Positions 1-8,655 of a DNA stretch of 61,462 nt are shown piece by piece. The position numbers and the translations under genes were made by a program. Under the pieces are notes generated by a model. The model did no database searches, was not told the origin of the DNA, and saw only the letters and a program-made list of their open reading frames with translations. How positions within the stretch are numbered: the stretch's first letter is position 1; every line of letters begins with the position of its first letter. The stretch is from NCBI GenBank assembly GCA_029243595.1, contig JAQWRQ010000027.1:1-61462 (forward strand), written 5' to 3'. The DNA comes from Gammaproteobacteria bacterium (GTDB lineage Bacteria; Pseudomonadota; Gammaproteobacteria; PS1; Pseudothioglobaceae).

Positions 1-50
1 GTGGCTACCATGCCAGCACTATGAACTGCGCTGGCCAGCTATTAGTCTAA
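1..50 (+). CDS. Possible 3' end of a truncated gene
   Basis: Only 50 bases are available. One plus-strand frame is open from the window edge to a TAA at 48-50 and reads as 15 residues ending QLLV. Its stop would overlap the hisH stop on the other strand, matching the overlapping convergent ends seen elsewhere in this window. A minus-strand ORF beginning at an ATG near position 11 is equally possible. The fragment is too short to name. Confidence 0.2.
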   Translation, partial: GYHASTMNCAGQLLV

Positions 51-661
51 GTTTTCCAATTCACAAAATTGGTTAATAACTGTAAACCATCGTGCTGTGA
101 TTTTTCCGGGTGGAATTGCACTGCAAACATATTATCTTTTGCGATGGCGCAGGTAAAGTCAATGCCATAATCAGTCGACCCAGCTACAACAGAGTGATCG
201 GCTTCTTTTACATAATAACTGTGCACACTATAAAAACGTGCATTGTCATCAATATTGTGCCAAAGTGGGTGGTCAAATTCTTGTTTTACGGTATTCCATC
301 CCATGTGTGGGATTTTAAGATCACTTTTATCAAACTTTACCACATCTCCTGGGATTATTGACAACCCATTAGTGCCGTCATTTTCTTGAGAATGATCAAA
401 TAAAAGTTGTAATCCTAAGCAAATACCTAAGAAAGGTTTTTCATGGGCCGCTTGCTTAATAACATCGACCAAACCATGTTCGTTGAGTGCTTGCATACAA
501 GCACCCATTGCACCTTGACCAGGAAACACAACACGATCAGCTTCACTGATTAGCGCTGCATCATCAGTAAGAAAGACTTTATCATTAGGTGCGACGTGCT
601 CAATGGCTTTTTGCACTGAGCGTACGTTGCCCATGCCATAGTCAACAATGGCTATGGACAT
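47..661 (-). CDS. hisH: Imidazole glycerol phosphate synthase, glutaminase subunit HisH
   Basis: This is the class I glutamine amidotransferase subunit that supplies ammonia to HisF for imidazole glycerol phosphate formation in cytosolic histidine synthesis. The 204-residue length is normal. The nucleophile Cys81 lies in PFLGICLGLQLLF, and the His184/Glu186 pair lies in VQFHPEKS. The N-terminal DYGMGN and FPGQGAMGAC stretches form the oxyanion region. The ATG start lies 3 bases after the hisB stop, so the two genes are probably cotranscribed. HisF, its obligate partner, is not in the window; it could lie beyond the left edge or elsewhere, because hisA is far away at 28304-29035. Confidence 0.95.
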   Translation of the reverse strand: MSIAIVDYGMGNVRSVQKAIEHVAPNDKVFLTDDAALISEADRVVFPGQGAMGACMQALNEHGLVDVIKQAAHEKPFLGICLGLQLLFDHSQENDGTNGLSIIPGDVVKFDKSDLKIPHMGWNTVKQEFDHPLWHNIDDNARFYSVHSYYVKEADHSVVAGSTDYGIDFTCAIAKDNMFAVQFHPEKSQHDGLQLLTNFVNWKT

Positions 662-664
662 AAT

Positions 665-1246
665 TTATAAACTACCTTTGGTCGATGGGATAACGCCAGC
701 TTGACGTTCATCTGGTGTGACTGCCATGCGTAATGCTCTACCAAAAGCTTTAAAGATGGTTTCAGCTTGGTGATGAGAATTTACGCCCTTGATATTATCA
801 ATGTGTAGCGTAATCAACGCATGATTAACAAACCCTTGGAAAAACTCAGAAATTAGATCTACATCAAACGTACCAATCATTGCGCGTGTAAAGCTAACAT
901 TAAGCTCTAAGCCAGGACGACCAGATAGATCTAACACCACACGTGACAAAGCTTCATCTAATGGTACATAAGAATACCCATAACGAGTAAATCCTGCCTT
1001 ATCGCCGACCGCTTGTGCAAATGCCTGACCTAAAGTAATGCCAATATCCTCAACACTGTGGTGATCATCGATCTCGGTATCGCCATCACATTTAATGTTT
1101 AAATCCATTAAACCATGGCGTGCAATTTGATCCAACATGTGGTCTAAAAAAGGCACACCAGTATCGATACTTGCCTGGCCAGTGCCATACAAGTTAAGCT
1201 CGACATTAATGTCTGTTTCGTTGGTTTTTCTTGATACTTTAATCAT
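665..1246 (-). CDS. hisB: Imidazoleglycerol-phosphate dehydratase HisB (monofunctional)
   Basis: HisB dehydrates imidazole glycerol phosphate to imidazole acetol phosphate in histidine synthesis. The 193 residues cover only the dehydratase domain; the histidinol-phosphatase domain fused to it in Escherichia coli is absent. Metal-binding signatures are visible: [22 protein letters not shown], and [17 protein letters not shown] near the C-terminus. The gene sits between asd (12-base gap) and hisH (3-base gap), consistent with one transcript. Histidinol phosphatase must be supplied by another gene outside this window. Confidence 0.96.
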   Translation of the reverse strand: MIKVSRKTNETDINVELNLYGTGQASIDTGVPFLDHMLDQIARHGLMDLNIKCDGDTEIDDHHSVEDIGITLGQAFAQAVGDKAGFTRYGYSYVPLDEALSRVVLDLSGRPGLELNVSFTRAMIGTFDVDLISEFFQGFVNHALITLHIDNIKGVNSHHQAETIFKAFGRALRMAVTPDERQAGVIPSTKGSL

Positions 1247-1258
1247 GGTTATTATTGT

Positions 1259-2284
1259 TTATAAGTATTCTTCAATCAAAATTTCAGCAATTTGAATCGT
1301 GTTCAGTGCTGCGCCTTTACGAATATTATCAGAAACCACCCACAAGTTGAGGCCTTTATCGTGAGATATATCTTCACGGATTCGACTGACAAACGTATCA
1401 TCATGGTTAGTTGCTTCAACAAATGGAGTTGCATAACCACCATCTTCACGCTTATCCATCACTGTAATGCCATTCGCTTCAGATAAAATTTTAGTGGCTT
1501 CAGCGGCTGTAATCTTAGTTTTAGTTTCGATATTAATCGCTTCAGAATGGCCATAAATTACCGGCACACGTACTGCTGTCGGGTTAACTAAAATATTTTT
1601 ATCTTCAAAAATCTTTTGCGTTTCCCACACCATTTTCATCTCTTCTTTTGTGTAGCCATTGTCTTGAAATACATCAATATGTGGAACCACATTAAATGCG
1701 ATTTGCTTAGGATAAACCTCAACATCAACATTGGTATCGCCACCAAGCAGTTTAGTAGTCTGGTTAATTAGCTCAGAAATAGCTTCCTTGCCAGAGCCTG
1801 ACACTGCTTGGTAAGTAGCAACATTAATACGCTCAATACCCACCGCATCATAAATTGGCTTAAGCGCCACTAGCATTTGAATGGTTGAACAATTTGGGTT
1901 AGCAATAATATTGCGCTGCGTATAGCCTGCAATTGCGTGTGGATTGACCTCAGGAACAACCAAAGGAACATCTTCATCACGGCGAAAATGTGCTGTATTG
2001 TCAATAACCACACAGCCAGCTGCTGCTGCAATAGGGGCGTATTTTTCAGAAATGTGGCCACCTGCTGAGAACAAACCTACCTGCACTTGAGAAAAGTCAA
2101 ACGTGTCTAGGTCTTGCACTGTCCAGCTTTTGCCTTGGCACAATACCTTCTTACCTGCAGAATTGGCACTCGCTAATGGGTATAAATTATTAATTGGAAA
2201 ATTACGCTGTTCTAAAATCGAAAGAATGGTTTCGCCTACAGCGCCTGTTGCACCAACAACGGCAACGTCATATGTCTTGCTCAT
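1259..2284 (-). CDS. asd: Aspartate-semialdehyde dehydrogenase
   Basis: Asd reduces aspartyl phosphate to aspartate semialdehyde, the branch point to lysine/diaminopimelate, threonine and methionine. The 341 residues start with the NADP-binding GATGAVGETIL loop. Catalytic Cys132 lies in ANPNCSTIQML, and a GHSEAI motif near residue 246 provides the expected His. The NPNCST context favours true Asd over the related Usg protein. It sits inside a minus-strand run between the NIF3-family gene and hisB, an unusual place relative to classical his operons. Confidence 0.93.
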   Translation of the reverse strand: MSKTYDVAVVGATGAVGETILSILEQRNFPINNLYPLASANSAGKKVLCQGKSWTVQDLDTFDFSQVQVGLFSAGGHISEKYAPIAAAAGCVVIDNTAHFRRDEDVPLVVPEVNPHAIAGYTQRNIIANPNCSTIQMLVALKPIYDAVGIERINVATYQAVSGSGKEAISELINQTTKLLGGDTNVDVEVYPKQIAFNVVPHIDVFQDNGYTKEEMKMVWETQKIFEDKNILVNPTAVRVPVIYGHSEAINIETKTKITAAEATKILSEANGITVMDKREDGGYATPFVEATNHDDTFVSRIREDISHDKGLNLWVVSDNIRKGAALNTIQIAEILIEEYL

Positions 2285-2317
2285 AAGTGTAAAAATTGAA
2301 AATTGAAAAACTCAGTT

Positions 2318-2323
2318 ATTATA
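2318..2323 (-). promoter_or_regulatory. Possible -10 element for asd-hisB-hisH
   Basis: Read on the minus strand this hexamer is TATAAT, 34-39 bases upstream of the asd ATG and overlapping the stop of the upstream NIF3 gene. No good -35 sits 16-18 bases away. It may be a weak internal promoter or a chance match in AT-rich sequence. Confidence 0.3.
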
Positions 2324-3059
2324 CTTGATTGTCAATGTCGATAAATTGATGCTTAAGATCAAATTTATCACTCAAGTGTTGGCATAGTGCTTGCACACCG
2401 TAACGCTCAGTGGCATGATGACCTGCTGAAATAAAGGCAATGTCGTTTTCTTTGGCAATGGCAGGAATCTGCTCAGACACCTCGCCTGTTAGAAAAATAT
2501 CAGCATTCACATCAATCGCATGATCAATATAACCCTGCGCGCCGCCTGTACACCAAGCAATGCGTTTAAGCTGTTTGTTGTCATCGCCAAATACCAACGG
2601 CGCTCTATCCAATGTTTGGGCAACCGTTTGTGAGAAACTTGCCAACGTTGTATCGACTTCACCTTGCCACACTAAGGTATCGCCAATTGGGGTTGGATTT
2701 TGAATGCCAAGTTTTTTTGCCAGTTCAATATTGTTACCCACCTTGGTGTGTGCATCAAGAGGTAAATGATAAGCAAACAAATTAATATTATTGGCAAGTA
2801 ACTGTGCAATTCTGTTGCGCTTTATACCGGTAATATTAGCGTCTTCGTTTTTCCAAAAAAAACCATGATGCACAAACAAGGCATCGGCCTTTGAATCAAT
2901 TGCACGTTCAATCAAATCCAAATTAGCACTAACGCCGGAGATAATATTAGTAATTTCATCTCGACCTTCAATCTGCAAACCATTCGGGCAGTAATCATCA
3001 AACTGACTAACGTTTAAGTAGTCAGCACAATAATTAGTCAGGTCTTGTCGATTAACCAT
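2319..3059 (-). CDS. NIF3-like dinuclear metal-centre protein (YbgI family)
   Basis: This is a member of the NIF3/YbgI family, annotated variously as GTP cyclohydrolase 1 type 2 homologue or Nif3-like hexameric metalloprotein; its physiological role is not settled. The 246 residues match the short bacterial form. Metal ligands expected for the family are visible as VHHGFFW near residue 64, YHLPLDAH near 97-104, and AGHHATERYG near the C-terminus. The ATG overlaps the end of hisC by 8 bases, suggesting translational coupling. A 34-base gap separates it from asd. Confidence 0.85.
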   Translation of the reverse strand: MVNRQDLTNYCADYLNVSQFDDYCPNGLQIEGRDEITNIISGVSANLDLIERAIDSKADALFVHHGFFWKNEDANITGIKRNRIAQLLANNINLFAYHLPLDAHTKVGNNIELAKKLGIQNPTPIGDTLVWQGEVDTTLASFSQTVAQTLDRAPLVFGDDNKQLKRIAWCTGGAQGYIDHAIDVNADIFLTGEVSEQIPAIAKENDIAFISAGHHATERYGVQALCQHLSDKFDLKHQFIDIDNQV

Positions 3060-4113
3060 AATGCGCTTTTACAATATTAATAAACAATGTGTTTTCTTCA
3101 ACACTGCCAACTGTAACACGCAAACAGTTATCTAGGTTTGCTGCACTGCTCAGGTTCTTAATTAATACGCCTTGGTTTTTTAACGCTTCAAATAGTTTAT
3201 TAGCTTCTGGCGCCTTAAACAAAATAAAGTTCGCTTGAGATGGGTAAACCACTAAACCATTAATGGCACTCAATGATGCTGATAAATTAGCACGCTCATC
3301 GATGATTGCTTGTGCATTTTTATCGATTTCATCCTTTTCTTGTAACAAGAAATTAGCGCTCACTTGGGTCAAAGTATTGATGTTATAAGGCAATCTTAGT
3401 TTGTCTAGCTCAGACACGGTGTCTTTGGCGCCAATCAATAAACCCAAACGTAAACCAGCAAAGCCAATTTTAGAAACTGTTCTAAGTAAGACCAAGTTTG
3501 GATACTTGGCAATATCCATCAAAAAGCTGTCATCTGCATAAGCATAGTAAGCCTCATCTAACACCACCATTGCATTGGTTGAACTAATAATTGTTTCAAT
3601 TGACTTACGATCAAATGCATTGCCAGTTGGATTGTTTGGATAAGCAATAAAAATAAGTTTTGGATTGTGCGCTTTAATGGCTGATAGCGTAGCCGACAAG
3701 TCAATCTCAAAATCATCATTCAGATTAACACCTTGATAATCTAGGCGCGTGAACTTTGCAATCATGCCATACATAACAAAGCTTGGCTCAATACTCAAGA
3801 TGGTATCGCCCGTCTCACAAGCCAACGCTAAGAGTTGAATCAATTCATCAGAGCCGTTACCCAACAACACACCAAACTCATTAGGTATATTCATCAAATC
3901 ACGTAATGTTTGCTGTAAGTCATCAGCACTAGGATTAGGGTATCGATTCAGATCAGCGTCTGCCAAATAGGCTAAATACTGCCCGATCAACTCATCTGGT
4001 AGAGGAAATGGGGACTCCATCGCATCGAGCTTAACCATATCATCAGACGCAGGTACATGATAAGCATTAATTGCTTGAATATCAGAACGCAGCCAATTGT
4101 GAATAAAACTCAT
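3052..4113 (-). CDS. hisC: Histidinol-phosphate aminotransferase
   Basis: HisC is a PLP-dependent class I/II aminotransferase that converts imidazole acetol phosphate to histidinol phosphate. The 353-residue protein shows the phosphate-binding GNGSDELI segment, YPNNPTGN, VVLDEAYYAY, and the Schiff-base Lys215 in RTVSKIGFAGLRLG. Its ATG overlaps the thiD stop as TAATG, and its 3' end overlaps the NIF3-family ORF by 8 bases, so it is tightly packed in the operon. The family also contains aromatic aminotransferase-like paralogues, but nearby his genes favour HisC. Confidence 0.92.
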   Translation of the reverse strand: MSFIHNWLRSDIQAINAYHVPASDDMVKLDAMESPFPLPDELIGQYLAYLADADLNRYPNPSADDLQQTLRDLMNIPNEFGVLLGNGSDELIQLLALACETGDTILSIEPSFVMYGMIAKFTRLDYQGVNLNDDFEIDLSATLSAIKAHNPKLIFIAYPNNPTGNAFDRKSIETIISSTNAMVVLDEAYYAYADDSFLMDIAKYPNLVLLRTVSKIGFAGLRLGLLIGAKDTVSELDKLRLPYNINTLTQVSANFLLQEKDEIDKNAQAIIDERANLSASLSAINGLVVYPSQANFILFKAPEANKLFEALKNQGVLIKNLSSAANLDNCLRVTVGSVEENTLFINIVKAHYG

Positions 4114-4874
4114 TATTTAGGTAATTCTCGATTAGGATGATATTGCATTTTACCTATACTCTTTGCATTTAATAAGCTTTGGTAAGTGTAGTCTAGCGCA
4201 CGCTTGCACGCAATATCAACATCAACCCCAGAAGCCAGTAATGCGCCAATAGCGCTAGACAACGTACAGCCAGAGCCATGGTATTGGCCAAGCAATTTAA
4301 CATAAGTAAAACGCTCAACACATTGCCCATGGTGATATAGGCGGTGTTCTATCTCGTCCTTTGATGTATCTGTTGTAGTAAGTAATACCCACTCACAAGG
4401 CAAAGATTCAATTGCTTTTTGCTCATCGACCATCGATGATAATGCTTTTAGTTCTGCAACATTTGGTGTTAGCACAGTAACTATCGGCAACAAGTCTTGC
4501 TTAAGAGTCTTTAACGCTTGATCTTCTAACAATTGTTGGCCAGTGCTCGAACTAACAATAGGGTCAAGCACAACGGCTGCTGTTTCGCAGGTTTTTAACA
4601 AGGAAGCAATTGTTTGAATTTGAGCATTGGATGACAACAAACCAATTTTTACCACTGAAAAATCAACATCTTCTTTAAGGTGGTTAAATTGCTCAGCAAT
4701 GAGTTTTTCATCTACAGCTTGTGCTGATTTAACTGATTGTGTATTTTGTACAGTTAGCGTGGTAACAATGGGTAATGGCGTTACGCCGAATTGATTAATG
4801 GTTTCAATATCAGCGCTGATACCTGCCCCGCCACAAGGATCAAGACCAGATAAAACTAAAACGGAGTCTAGCAT
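4113..4874 (-). CDS. thiD: Hydroxymethylpyrimidine/phosphomethylpyrimidine kinase
   Basis: ThiD phosphorylates HMP and HMP-P to HMP-PP for thiamin synthesis. It is a ribokinase-like fold protein of 253 residues. The N-terminal GLDPCGGAGISADI motif and the C-terminal anion-hole GSGCTLSSAIGALLASG motif are intact, and VLDPIVSSSTG supplies another family signature. No thiamin riboswitch is visible nearby; the gene is embedded between dsbA (6-base gap) and hisC (1-base overlap), implying expression as part of the run. Confidence 0.93.
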   Translation of the reverse strand: MLDSVLVLSGLDPCGGAGISADIETINQFGVTPLPIVTTLTVQNTQSVKSAQAVDEKLIAEQFNHLKEDVDFSVVKIGLLSSNAQIQTIASLLKTCETAAVVLDPIVSSSTGQQLLEDQALKTLKQDLLPIVTVLTPNVAELKALSSMVDEQKAIESLPCEWVLLTTTDTSKDEIEHRLYHHGQCVERFTYVKLLGQYHGSGCTLSSAIGALLASGVDVDIACKRALDYTYQSLLNAKSIGKMQYHPNRELPK

Positions 4875-4880
4875 GTTGTG

Positions 4881-5501
4881 TTACTGAGATTCTTTTTGAA
4901 TCAAGTAATCCACTACTTTAAATAAACGCTTTTCACCGCCCGCATGTTTTGAATCTACCCAGTATTTACCATTAACAACAAACACCGGCACACCACTGGT
5001 TTTGTATTTAACCGTATTGAGTTTTGATTTGTTAACCTTGATGCGCACTGAGAAAGATTTAAAAGCATTGTTAGCATCTTCTTTATTAACATTATGGTCA
5101 ACCAGCCAATTGATAAAATCTTCATTGTCTACGAATGCAGTCTTATGCAAATGGATCGCATCAAACAACTTAGCATGAAGTCTATCAACTTCATTCAACT
5201 GCTCTAATACATAATAAAAAATTGCGCCATTCACCCAACGATCAGATAATACCGCAGGTTGGCGAATAAACTTGGCAGATTCAGGTAATTTTTTTAGGTA
5301 ATTTTCGACCAGTGGTTCGACATTAAAACAATGCGGACAGTAATACCAAAACAACTCTCGAACCTCTACCTTGTCGCCCGTTACCGTTTTAACCGGTTTG
5401 TCTAATACAACATAATCCTCGCCTGCTACAAAGCTTGCCGCAGCAATGTTGCTGTAAATAACCACAAAACAAGCAATCAAAAAGGTGTGTAATTTTTTCA
5501 T
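4881..5501 (-). CDS. dsbA: Periplasmic thiol:disulfide oxidoreductase DsbA
   Basis: The protein has a cleavable signal peptide (basic MKK, hydrophobic residues 5-20, AAAS near the predicted cleavage site) and a thioredoxin fold. The redox site is C55-P-H-C58, the canonical DsbA CPHC, and the cis-proline segment is SGVPVFVVNG. It would introduce disulfides into exported proteins. At 206 residues it is of normal length. DsbB, its usual reoxidant, is not in the window. The gene sits in a biosynthetic operon 14 bases after folK and 6 bases before thiD, with no sign of a separate promoter. Confidence 0.93.
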   Translation of the reverse strand: MKKLHTFLIACFVVIYSNIAAASFVAGEDYVVLDKPVKTVTGDKVEVRELFWYYCPHCFNVEPLVENYLKKLPESAKFIRQPAVLSDRWVNGAIFYYVLEQLNEVDRLHAKLFDAIHLHKTAFVDNEDFINWLVDHNVNKEDANNAFKSFSVRIKVNKSKLNTVKYKTSGVPVFVVNGKYWVDSKHAGGEKRLFKVVDYLIQKESQ

Positions 5502-5515
5502 AAATTTACCATTAT

Positions 5516-6010
5516 TTATTTAAGGACTTGATCAATATTATACTGCGATAAATCAAAGGTATTGCTTGATTGGAAACCTAGCCAGAGCGCCTGATAAGAA
5601 CGCTGTTCGACTGGATGGATTAACTCAGAATTTAGCTCTGCTAATGGCGCCAAAACAAAGGCGTATTTTAAAATGTCATCTCTAGGTAAGTTGGCTGACT
5701 CATCAATTACATCATCATACAATACCAAATCCAGGTCAATTTTCCTAGAAGAAAATCTTGGCTGAGTGCGGTCTCTACCTTGTTGTTGCTCGATATCGCG
5801 TAATGCTTTAGCTGTGTCTTTAACGGATAAATCAGTATTGGCATTCACACCCACATTGTAAAAATCATCGCCTTCAAAGCCTTCGGCAGGACTTTGATAG
5901 ACTGATGAAATCACCACATCTGTGAACAAAGCCCTTAAGGCACTAATTGCGGATGTAATGTTTTGTTGGCGATTTTGGTTAGAACCAATATTAATATGAA
6001 TATTAGCCAT
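5516..6010 (-). CDS. folK: 6-hydroxymethyl-7,8-dihydropterin pyrophosphokinase FolK
   Basis: FolK transfers pyrophosphate from ATP to hydroxymethyl-dihydropterin in folate synthesis. I chose the ATG at 6010 (164 residues, beginning MANIHINIGSN) over a GTG 39 bases upstream, because the family starts at this strand and the ATG gives an 8-base overlap with the folB stop. The FYNVGV segment, QQGRDRTQPRFSSRKIDLDLVLYDD (signature with the Mg-binding DLDL) and the C-terminal FVLAPLAEL are family features. It is paired directly with folB, the preceding step in the pathway. Confidence 0.92.
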   Translation of the reverse strand: MANIHINIGSNQNRQQNITSAISALRALFTDVVISSVYQSPAEGFEGDDFYNVGVNANTDLSVKDTAKALRDIEQQQGRDRTQPRFSSRKIDLDLVLYDDVIDESANLPRDDILKYAFVLAPLAELNSELIHPVEQRSYQALWLGFQSSNTFDLSQYNIDQVLK

Positions 6011-6359
6011 TATTTGATCTTTCAATAATAACGCCAACACCTTGTGCACCGGTGACTGCCTCGCCCTTATTAAGGGTTAACTTAACTTTTTTAACGCCAA
6101 ATTCATTAAGAATAATGTCAGTAATCCTCTCAGCTAGTGTTTCTACCAGCTGGAATTCACTGGTTTGAACAAACTCGATTAATCGCTTTGAAACTGCTTT
6201 GTAGTCTAGTGTTTGGTCGATATGGTCAGTTTCACTCGCGGCTTTAATATCGGCAGACATCTCCAAATCCAACACAATATCTTGGCGGATTTCTCGCTCC
6301 CAATCATAAATACCAATTACGGTATCAATCTTTAAACCTTGTATAAATACGATATCCAT
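6003..6359 (-). CDS. folB: Dihydroneopterin aldolase FolB
   Basis: FolB produces hydroxymethyl-dihydropterin, the substrate of FolK. The ORF is open further upstream, but the family begins at MDIVFIQGL, so I take the ATG at 6357-6359, giving 118 residues, the usual length. Visible signatures are the IGIYDWEREIRQDI segment, DYKAVSKRLIEFVQ, LVETLAERI and LTLNKGEAV. It is probably the first gene of the minus-strand run reaching to hisH. Its 5' end is divergent from plsY with only 38 bases between the two start codons. Confidence 0.93.
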   Translation of the reverse strand: MDIVFIQGLKIDTVIGIYDWEREIRQDIVLDLEMSADIKAASETDHIDQTLDYKAVSKRLIEFVQTSEFQLVETLAERITDIILNEFGVKKVKLTLNKGEAVTGAQGVGVIIERSNNG

Positions 6360-6397
6360 GCTTAAATCAAAAGTTAAAAATTCAAAGTTGAAATTAT
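6360..6397. promoter_or_regulatory. Divergent folB / plsY intergenic region
   Basis: This 38-base AT-rich gap separates two divergent start codons. It contains near-repeats of the type AAAGTTAAAAATTCAAAGTT but no clear consensus -10 and -35 pair on either strand. Any promoters must overlap the opposite gene. It lacks an obvious Shine-Dalgarno sequence for plsY. Confidence 0.3.
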
Positions 6398-6979
6398 ATG
6401 TTACCCACACTCATTATTTGCGCTTATCTGGTTGGATCAATTTCCGCAGCGATTATTGTTTGTAAAATATTAAACCTGCCTGATCCGAGAACACAAGGAT
6501 CAAATAATCCTGGTGCAACTAACGTACTACGTATTGGCGGCAAAAAAGCGGCGGCTGTTGTATTGGTCGGCGATGGCTTAAAAGGCGTACTACCTGTACT
6601 TGTGGCGCAATATTTGGGTATTAATTTATTTGAAATGACGTTGGTTGCTATGGCCGCATTTTTAGGGCACGTTTACCCTATCTTTTTTGGTTTTAAAGGG
6701 GGTAAAGGTGTTGCGACATTTATAGGCGCTTTATTAGCACTAAACTATTTAGTCGGTTTGAGCTTTGCTTTGACTTGGTTGTTTGTTGCTAAGGTGTTAA
6801 AAATATCCTCACTTTCGGCATTGGTTGCTACCTTATTAACACCGCTCTACTTTTATTTACTCACTAGTGATCTTAATGCAACTTATGTGATTGGGGTGAT
6901 TTGTATTTGGATTTTTTATACACATAAAAGCAATATTCAGCGCATACTTTCTGGTGAAGAAAGCTCGATCAAGTCTTGA
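6398..6979 (+). CDS. plsY: Acyl-phosphate:glycerol-3-phosphate acyltransferase PlsY
   Basis: PlsY is an integral membrane enzyme that makes lysophosphatidic acid from acyl phosphate and glycerol-3-phosphate. The 193 residues form about five hydrophobic segments. Conserved motif 1 (QGSNNPGATNVLR) and motif 2 (GHVYPIFFGFKGGKGVATF) are intact. PlsX, which makes acyl phosphate, is not in the window. The last 11 bases overlap the 3' end of the convergent ABC permease gene, and no terminator separates them. Confidence 0.94.
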   Translation: MLPTLIICAYLVGSISAAIIVCKILNLPDPRTQGSNNPGATNVLRIGGKKAAAVVLVGDGLKGVLPVLVAQYLGINLFEMTLVAMAAFLGHVYPIFFGFKGGKGVATFIGALLALNYLVGLSFALTWLFVAKVLKISSLSALVATLLTPLYFYLLTSDLNATYVIGVICIWIFYTHKSNIQRILSGEESSIKS

Positions 6980-7727
6980 TATTAACGCCTTTCTTTAGTA
7001 AGTAAAAGGACACGGATGCTAGCACTATAATCATCACTAGCAAGACACTCATTGATGTCAAAAAATCAGATGTACTCACCCCTAAAAACCCTAGTCTAAA
7101 GCTATCTACCATATAATAAATTGGGTTAAATTTACTCAGATCCTGCCAAAATTGCGGCAAGATATCAATACTATAAAACATGCCGCCAAGATAAGTCATC
7201 GGCATCAAAATAAAGGTGGGAACAATTGATATATCATCAAATGACTGTGCAAATATCGCATTAATAAAGCCCGCTAATGAAAACAAAATAGCGGTTAATA
7301 AAAATGTCATGAATGTAATAAAAAGGCTGTCAATCGTAAATTCAACAAAAAATGAAACTGCGATAAATACGCCTAAGCCAACAATAAAACCACGCACCAC
7401 GCCTCCTGAAATATAACCTAATAAGATTACCCAATACGGCACAGGTGCAACCAATAATTCTTCAATACTATGATTAAATTTGGCTAGAAAAAATGACGAC
7501 ACTGTATTGGCATATGAGTTGGTAATTACCGTCATTAAGATAATGCCCGGAATAATATATTGTAAATAGTCAATCCCTTGCATTTGTCCAATTCGCTCGC
7601 CCATCAAACCACCAAAGATTAATAAATAAAGTGAAGTAGTGATAATCGGCGGGAAGATAGTTTGTACCCAAATACGGGAGAATCTTAACACTTCCTTAAT
7701 GACAATGGTTTTATAAGCTATCCACAT
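6969..7727 (-). CDS. ABC-2 type transporter permease (YadH-like)
   Basis: This 252-residue protein has about six membrane segments and the ABC-2 permease pattern. Hydrophobic stretches follow the IFPPIITTSLYLLIFGGLMG, SYANTVSSFFLAKF and PTFILMPMTYLGGMFYSI segments, the last being the family signature. It most resembles the YadH half of the YadGH exporter pair, whose substrate is unknown. It follows its ATPase partner after 13 bases. Its 3' end overlaps plsY by 11 bases on the opposite strand. Confidence 0.87.
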   Translation of the reverse strand: MWIAYKTIVIKEVLRFSRIWVQTIFPPIITTSLYLLIFGGLMGERIGQMQGIDYLQYIIPGIILMTVITNSYANTVSSFFLAKFNHSIEELLVAPVPYWVILLGYISGGVVRGFIVGLGVFIAVSFFVEFTIDSLFITFMTFLLTAILFSLAGFINAIFAQSFDDISIVPTFILMPMTYLGGMFYSIDILPQFWQDLSKFNPIYYMVDSFRLGFLGVSTSDFLTSMSVLLVMIIVLASVSFYLLKKGVNIKT

Positions 7728-7740
7728 GCTAATACTCCGA

Positions 7741-8655
7741 TTAATTCTTTTTAGTTAAACGCAAGAACAGCGTCTCTAGACGATTTTGTGCACTACGCAC
7801 ATGATCAACACTCACCCCTTGTTTAGATAAGTTTTGTAAAACATCAGTAATGTTGATATCAACCCCAAGCACAACTTGCAAAGAGTAATCATCCAATCTT
7901 TCACACTCAAACCCATCTTCTTTAATTTGCTTAGGCAGGATGCTCGCACTTTCTAAAATAATAACTTGATGCGCCACCTTAGAAAGTAATTTTTTCATAC
8001 TGGTTTGTTCAACTACTTCGCCTTCGTTCAAAATAGCGATATTTCGGCATAAAGACTCTGCTTCTTCTAAATAATGCGTGGTCAAAATAATGGTCATACC
8101 TTCACGATTTAACTCTTTAAGATACGCCCACATAGATCGACGAATCTCAACATCAACACCGGCTGTAGGCTCATCCAAAATTAAGATTTTTGGCTGGTGA
8201 ATGAGTGCTCTGGCCAACATTAAGCGACGTTTCATGCCGCCTGATAGCGACTTTGCCATATCAAAGCGCTTATCCCACAACTGCATTTTCTTAAGCAAAA
8301 TTTCAGCTTGTACTCTAGATTCTGCACGGCTAATGCCGTGATAGCCTGCTTGATTAATTAGAATTTCTTCAATGGGCTCGAAGGGGTTAAAATTAAACTC
8401 TTGTGGCATCAGCCCAATTAGGCGTTTAATGTCGTTCGCACGGGTGTTTTGATCAAACCCCAATACCTCAATATCGCCTGCAGTTTTAGTAAGCAAACCA
8501 CAAACAATACCAATAGCGGTTGTTTTCCCCGCGCCATTACTTCCCAACAATGCAAAAAAATCTCCCTGCTCAACTTGCAGATCAATACCTTTTAGTGCTT
8601 TCAGATGATTGGCATAAGTTTTTTGTAAACCTTGAATCGACAATGCAACTTGCAT
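7741..8655 (-). CDS. ABC transporter ATP-binding protein (YadG-like)
   Basis: This is the ATPase of a two-gene ABC-2 exporter. Walker A is GSNGAGKTTAIGI (near residue 38), the Q-loop follows at LMPQEFNF, the ABC signature is LSGGMKRRLMLARAL, Walker B is ILILDEPTAGVD and the switch His is in ILTTHYLEEA. At 304 residues it has a C-terminal extension of about 80 residues after the nucleotide-binding domain, common in the CcmA/YadG group. The substrate cannot be read from the sequence. It is divergent from aceF across 144 bases. Confidence 0.9.
   Translation of the reverse strand: MQVALSIQGLQKTYANHLKALKGIDLQVEQGDFFALLGSNGAGKTTAIGIVCGLLTKTAGDIEVLGFDQNTRANDIKRLIGLMPQEFNFNPFEPIEEILINQAGYHGISRAESRVQAEILLKKMQLWDKRFDMAKSLSGGMKRRLMLARALIHQPKILILDEPTAGVDVEIRRSMWAYLKELNREGMTIILTTHYLEEAESLCRNIAILNEGEVVEQTSMKKLLSKVAHQVIILESASILPKQIKEDGFECERLDDYSLQVVLGVDINITDVLQNLSKQGVSVDHVRSAQNRLETLFLRLTKKN

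Noticed and set aside
6011-6049. GTG start for folK 13 codons upstream
   Set aside because: It would overlap folB by 47 bases, and the extra residues do not match the family; the internal ATG gives a normal 8-base overlap.
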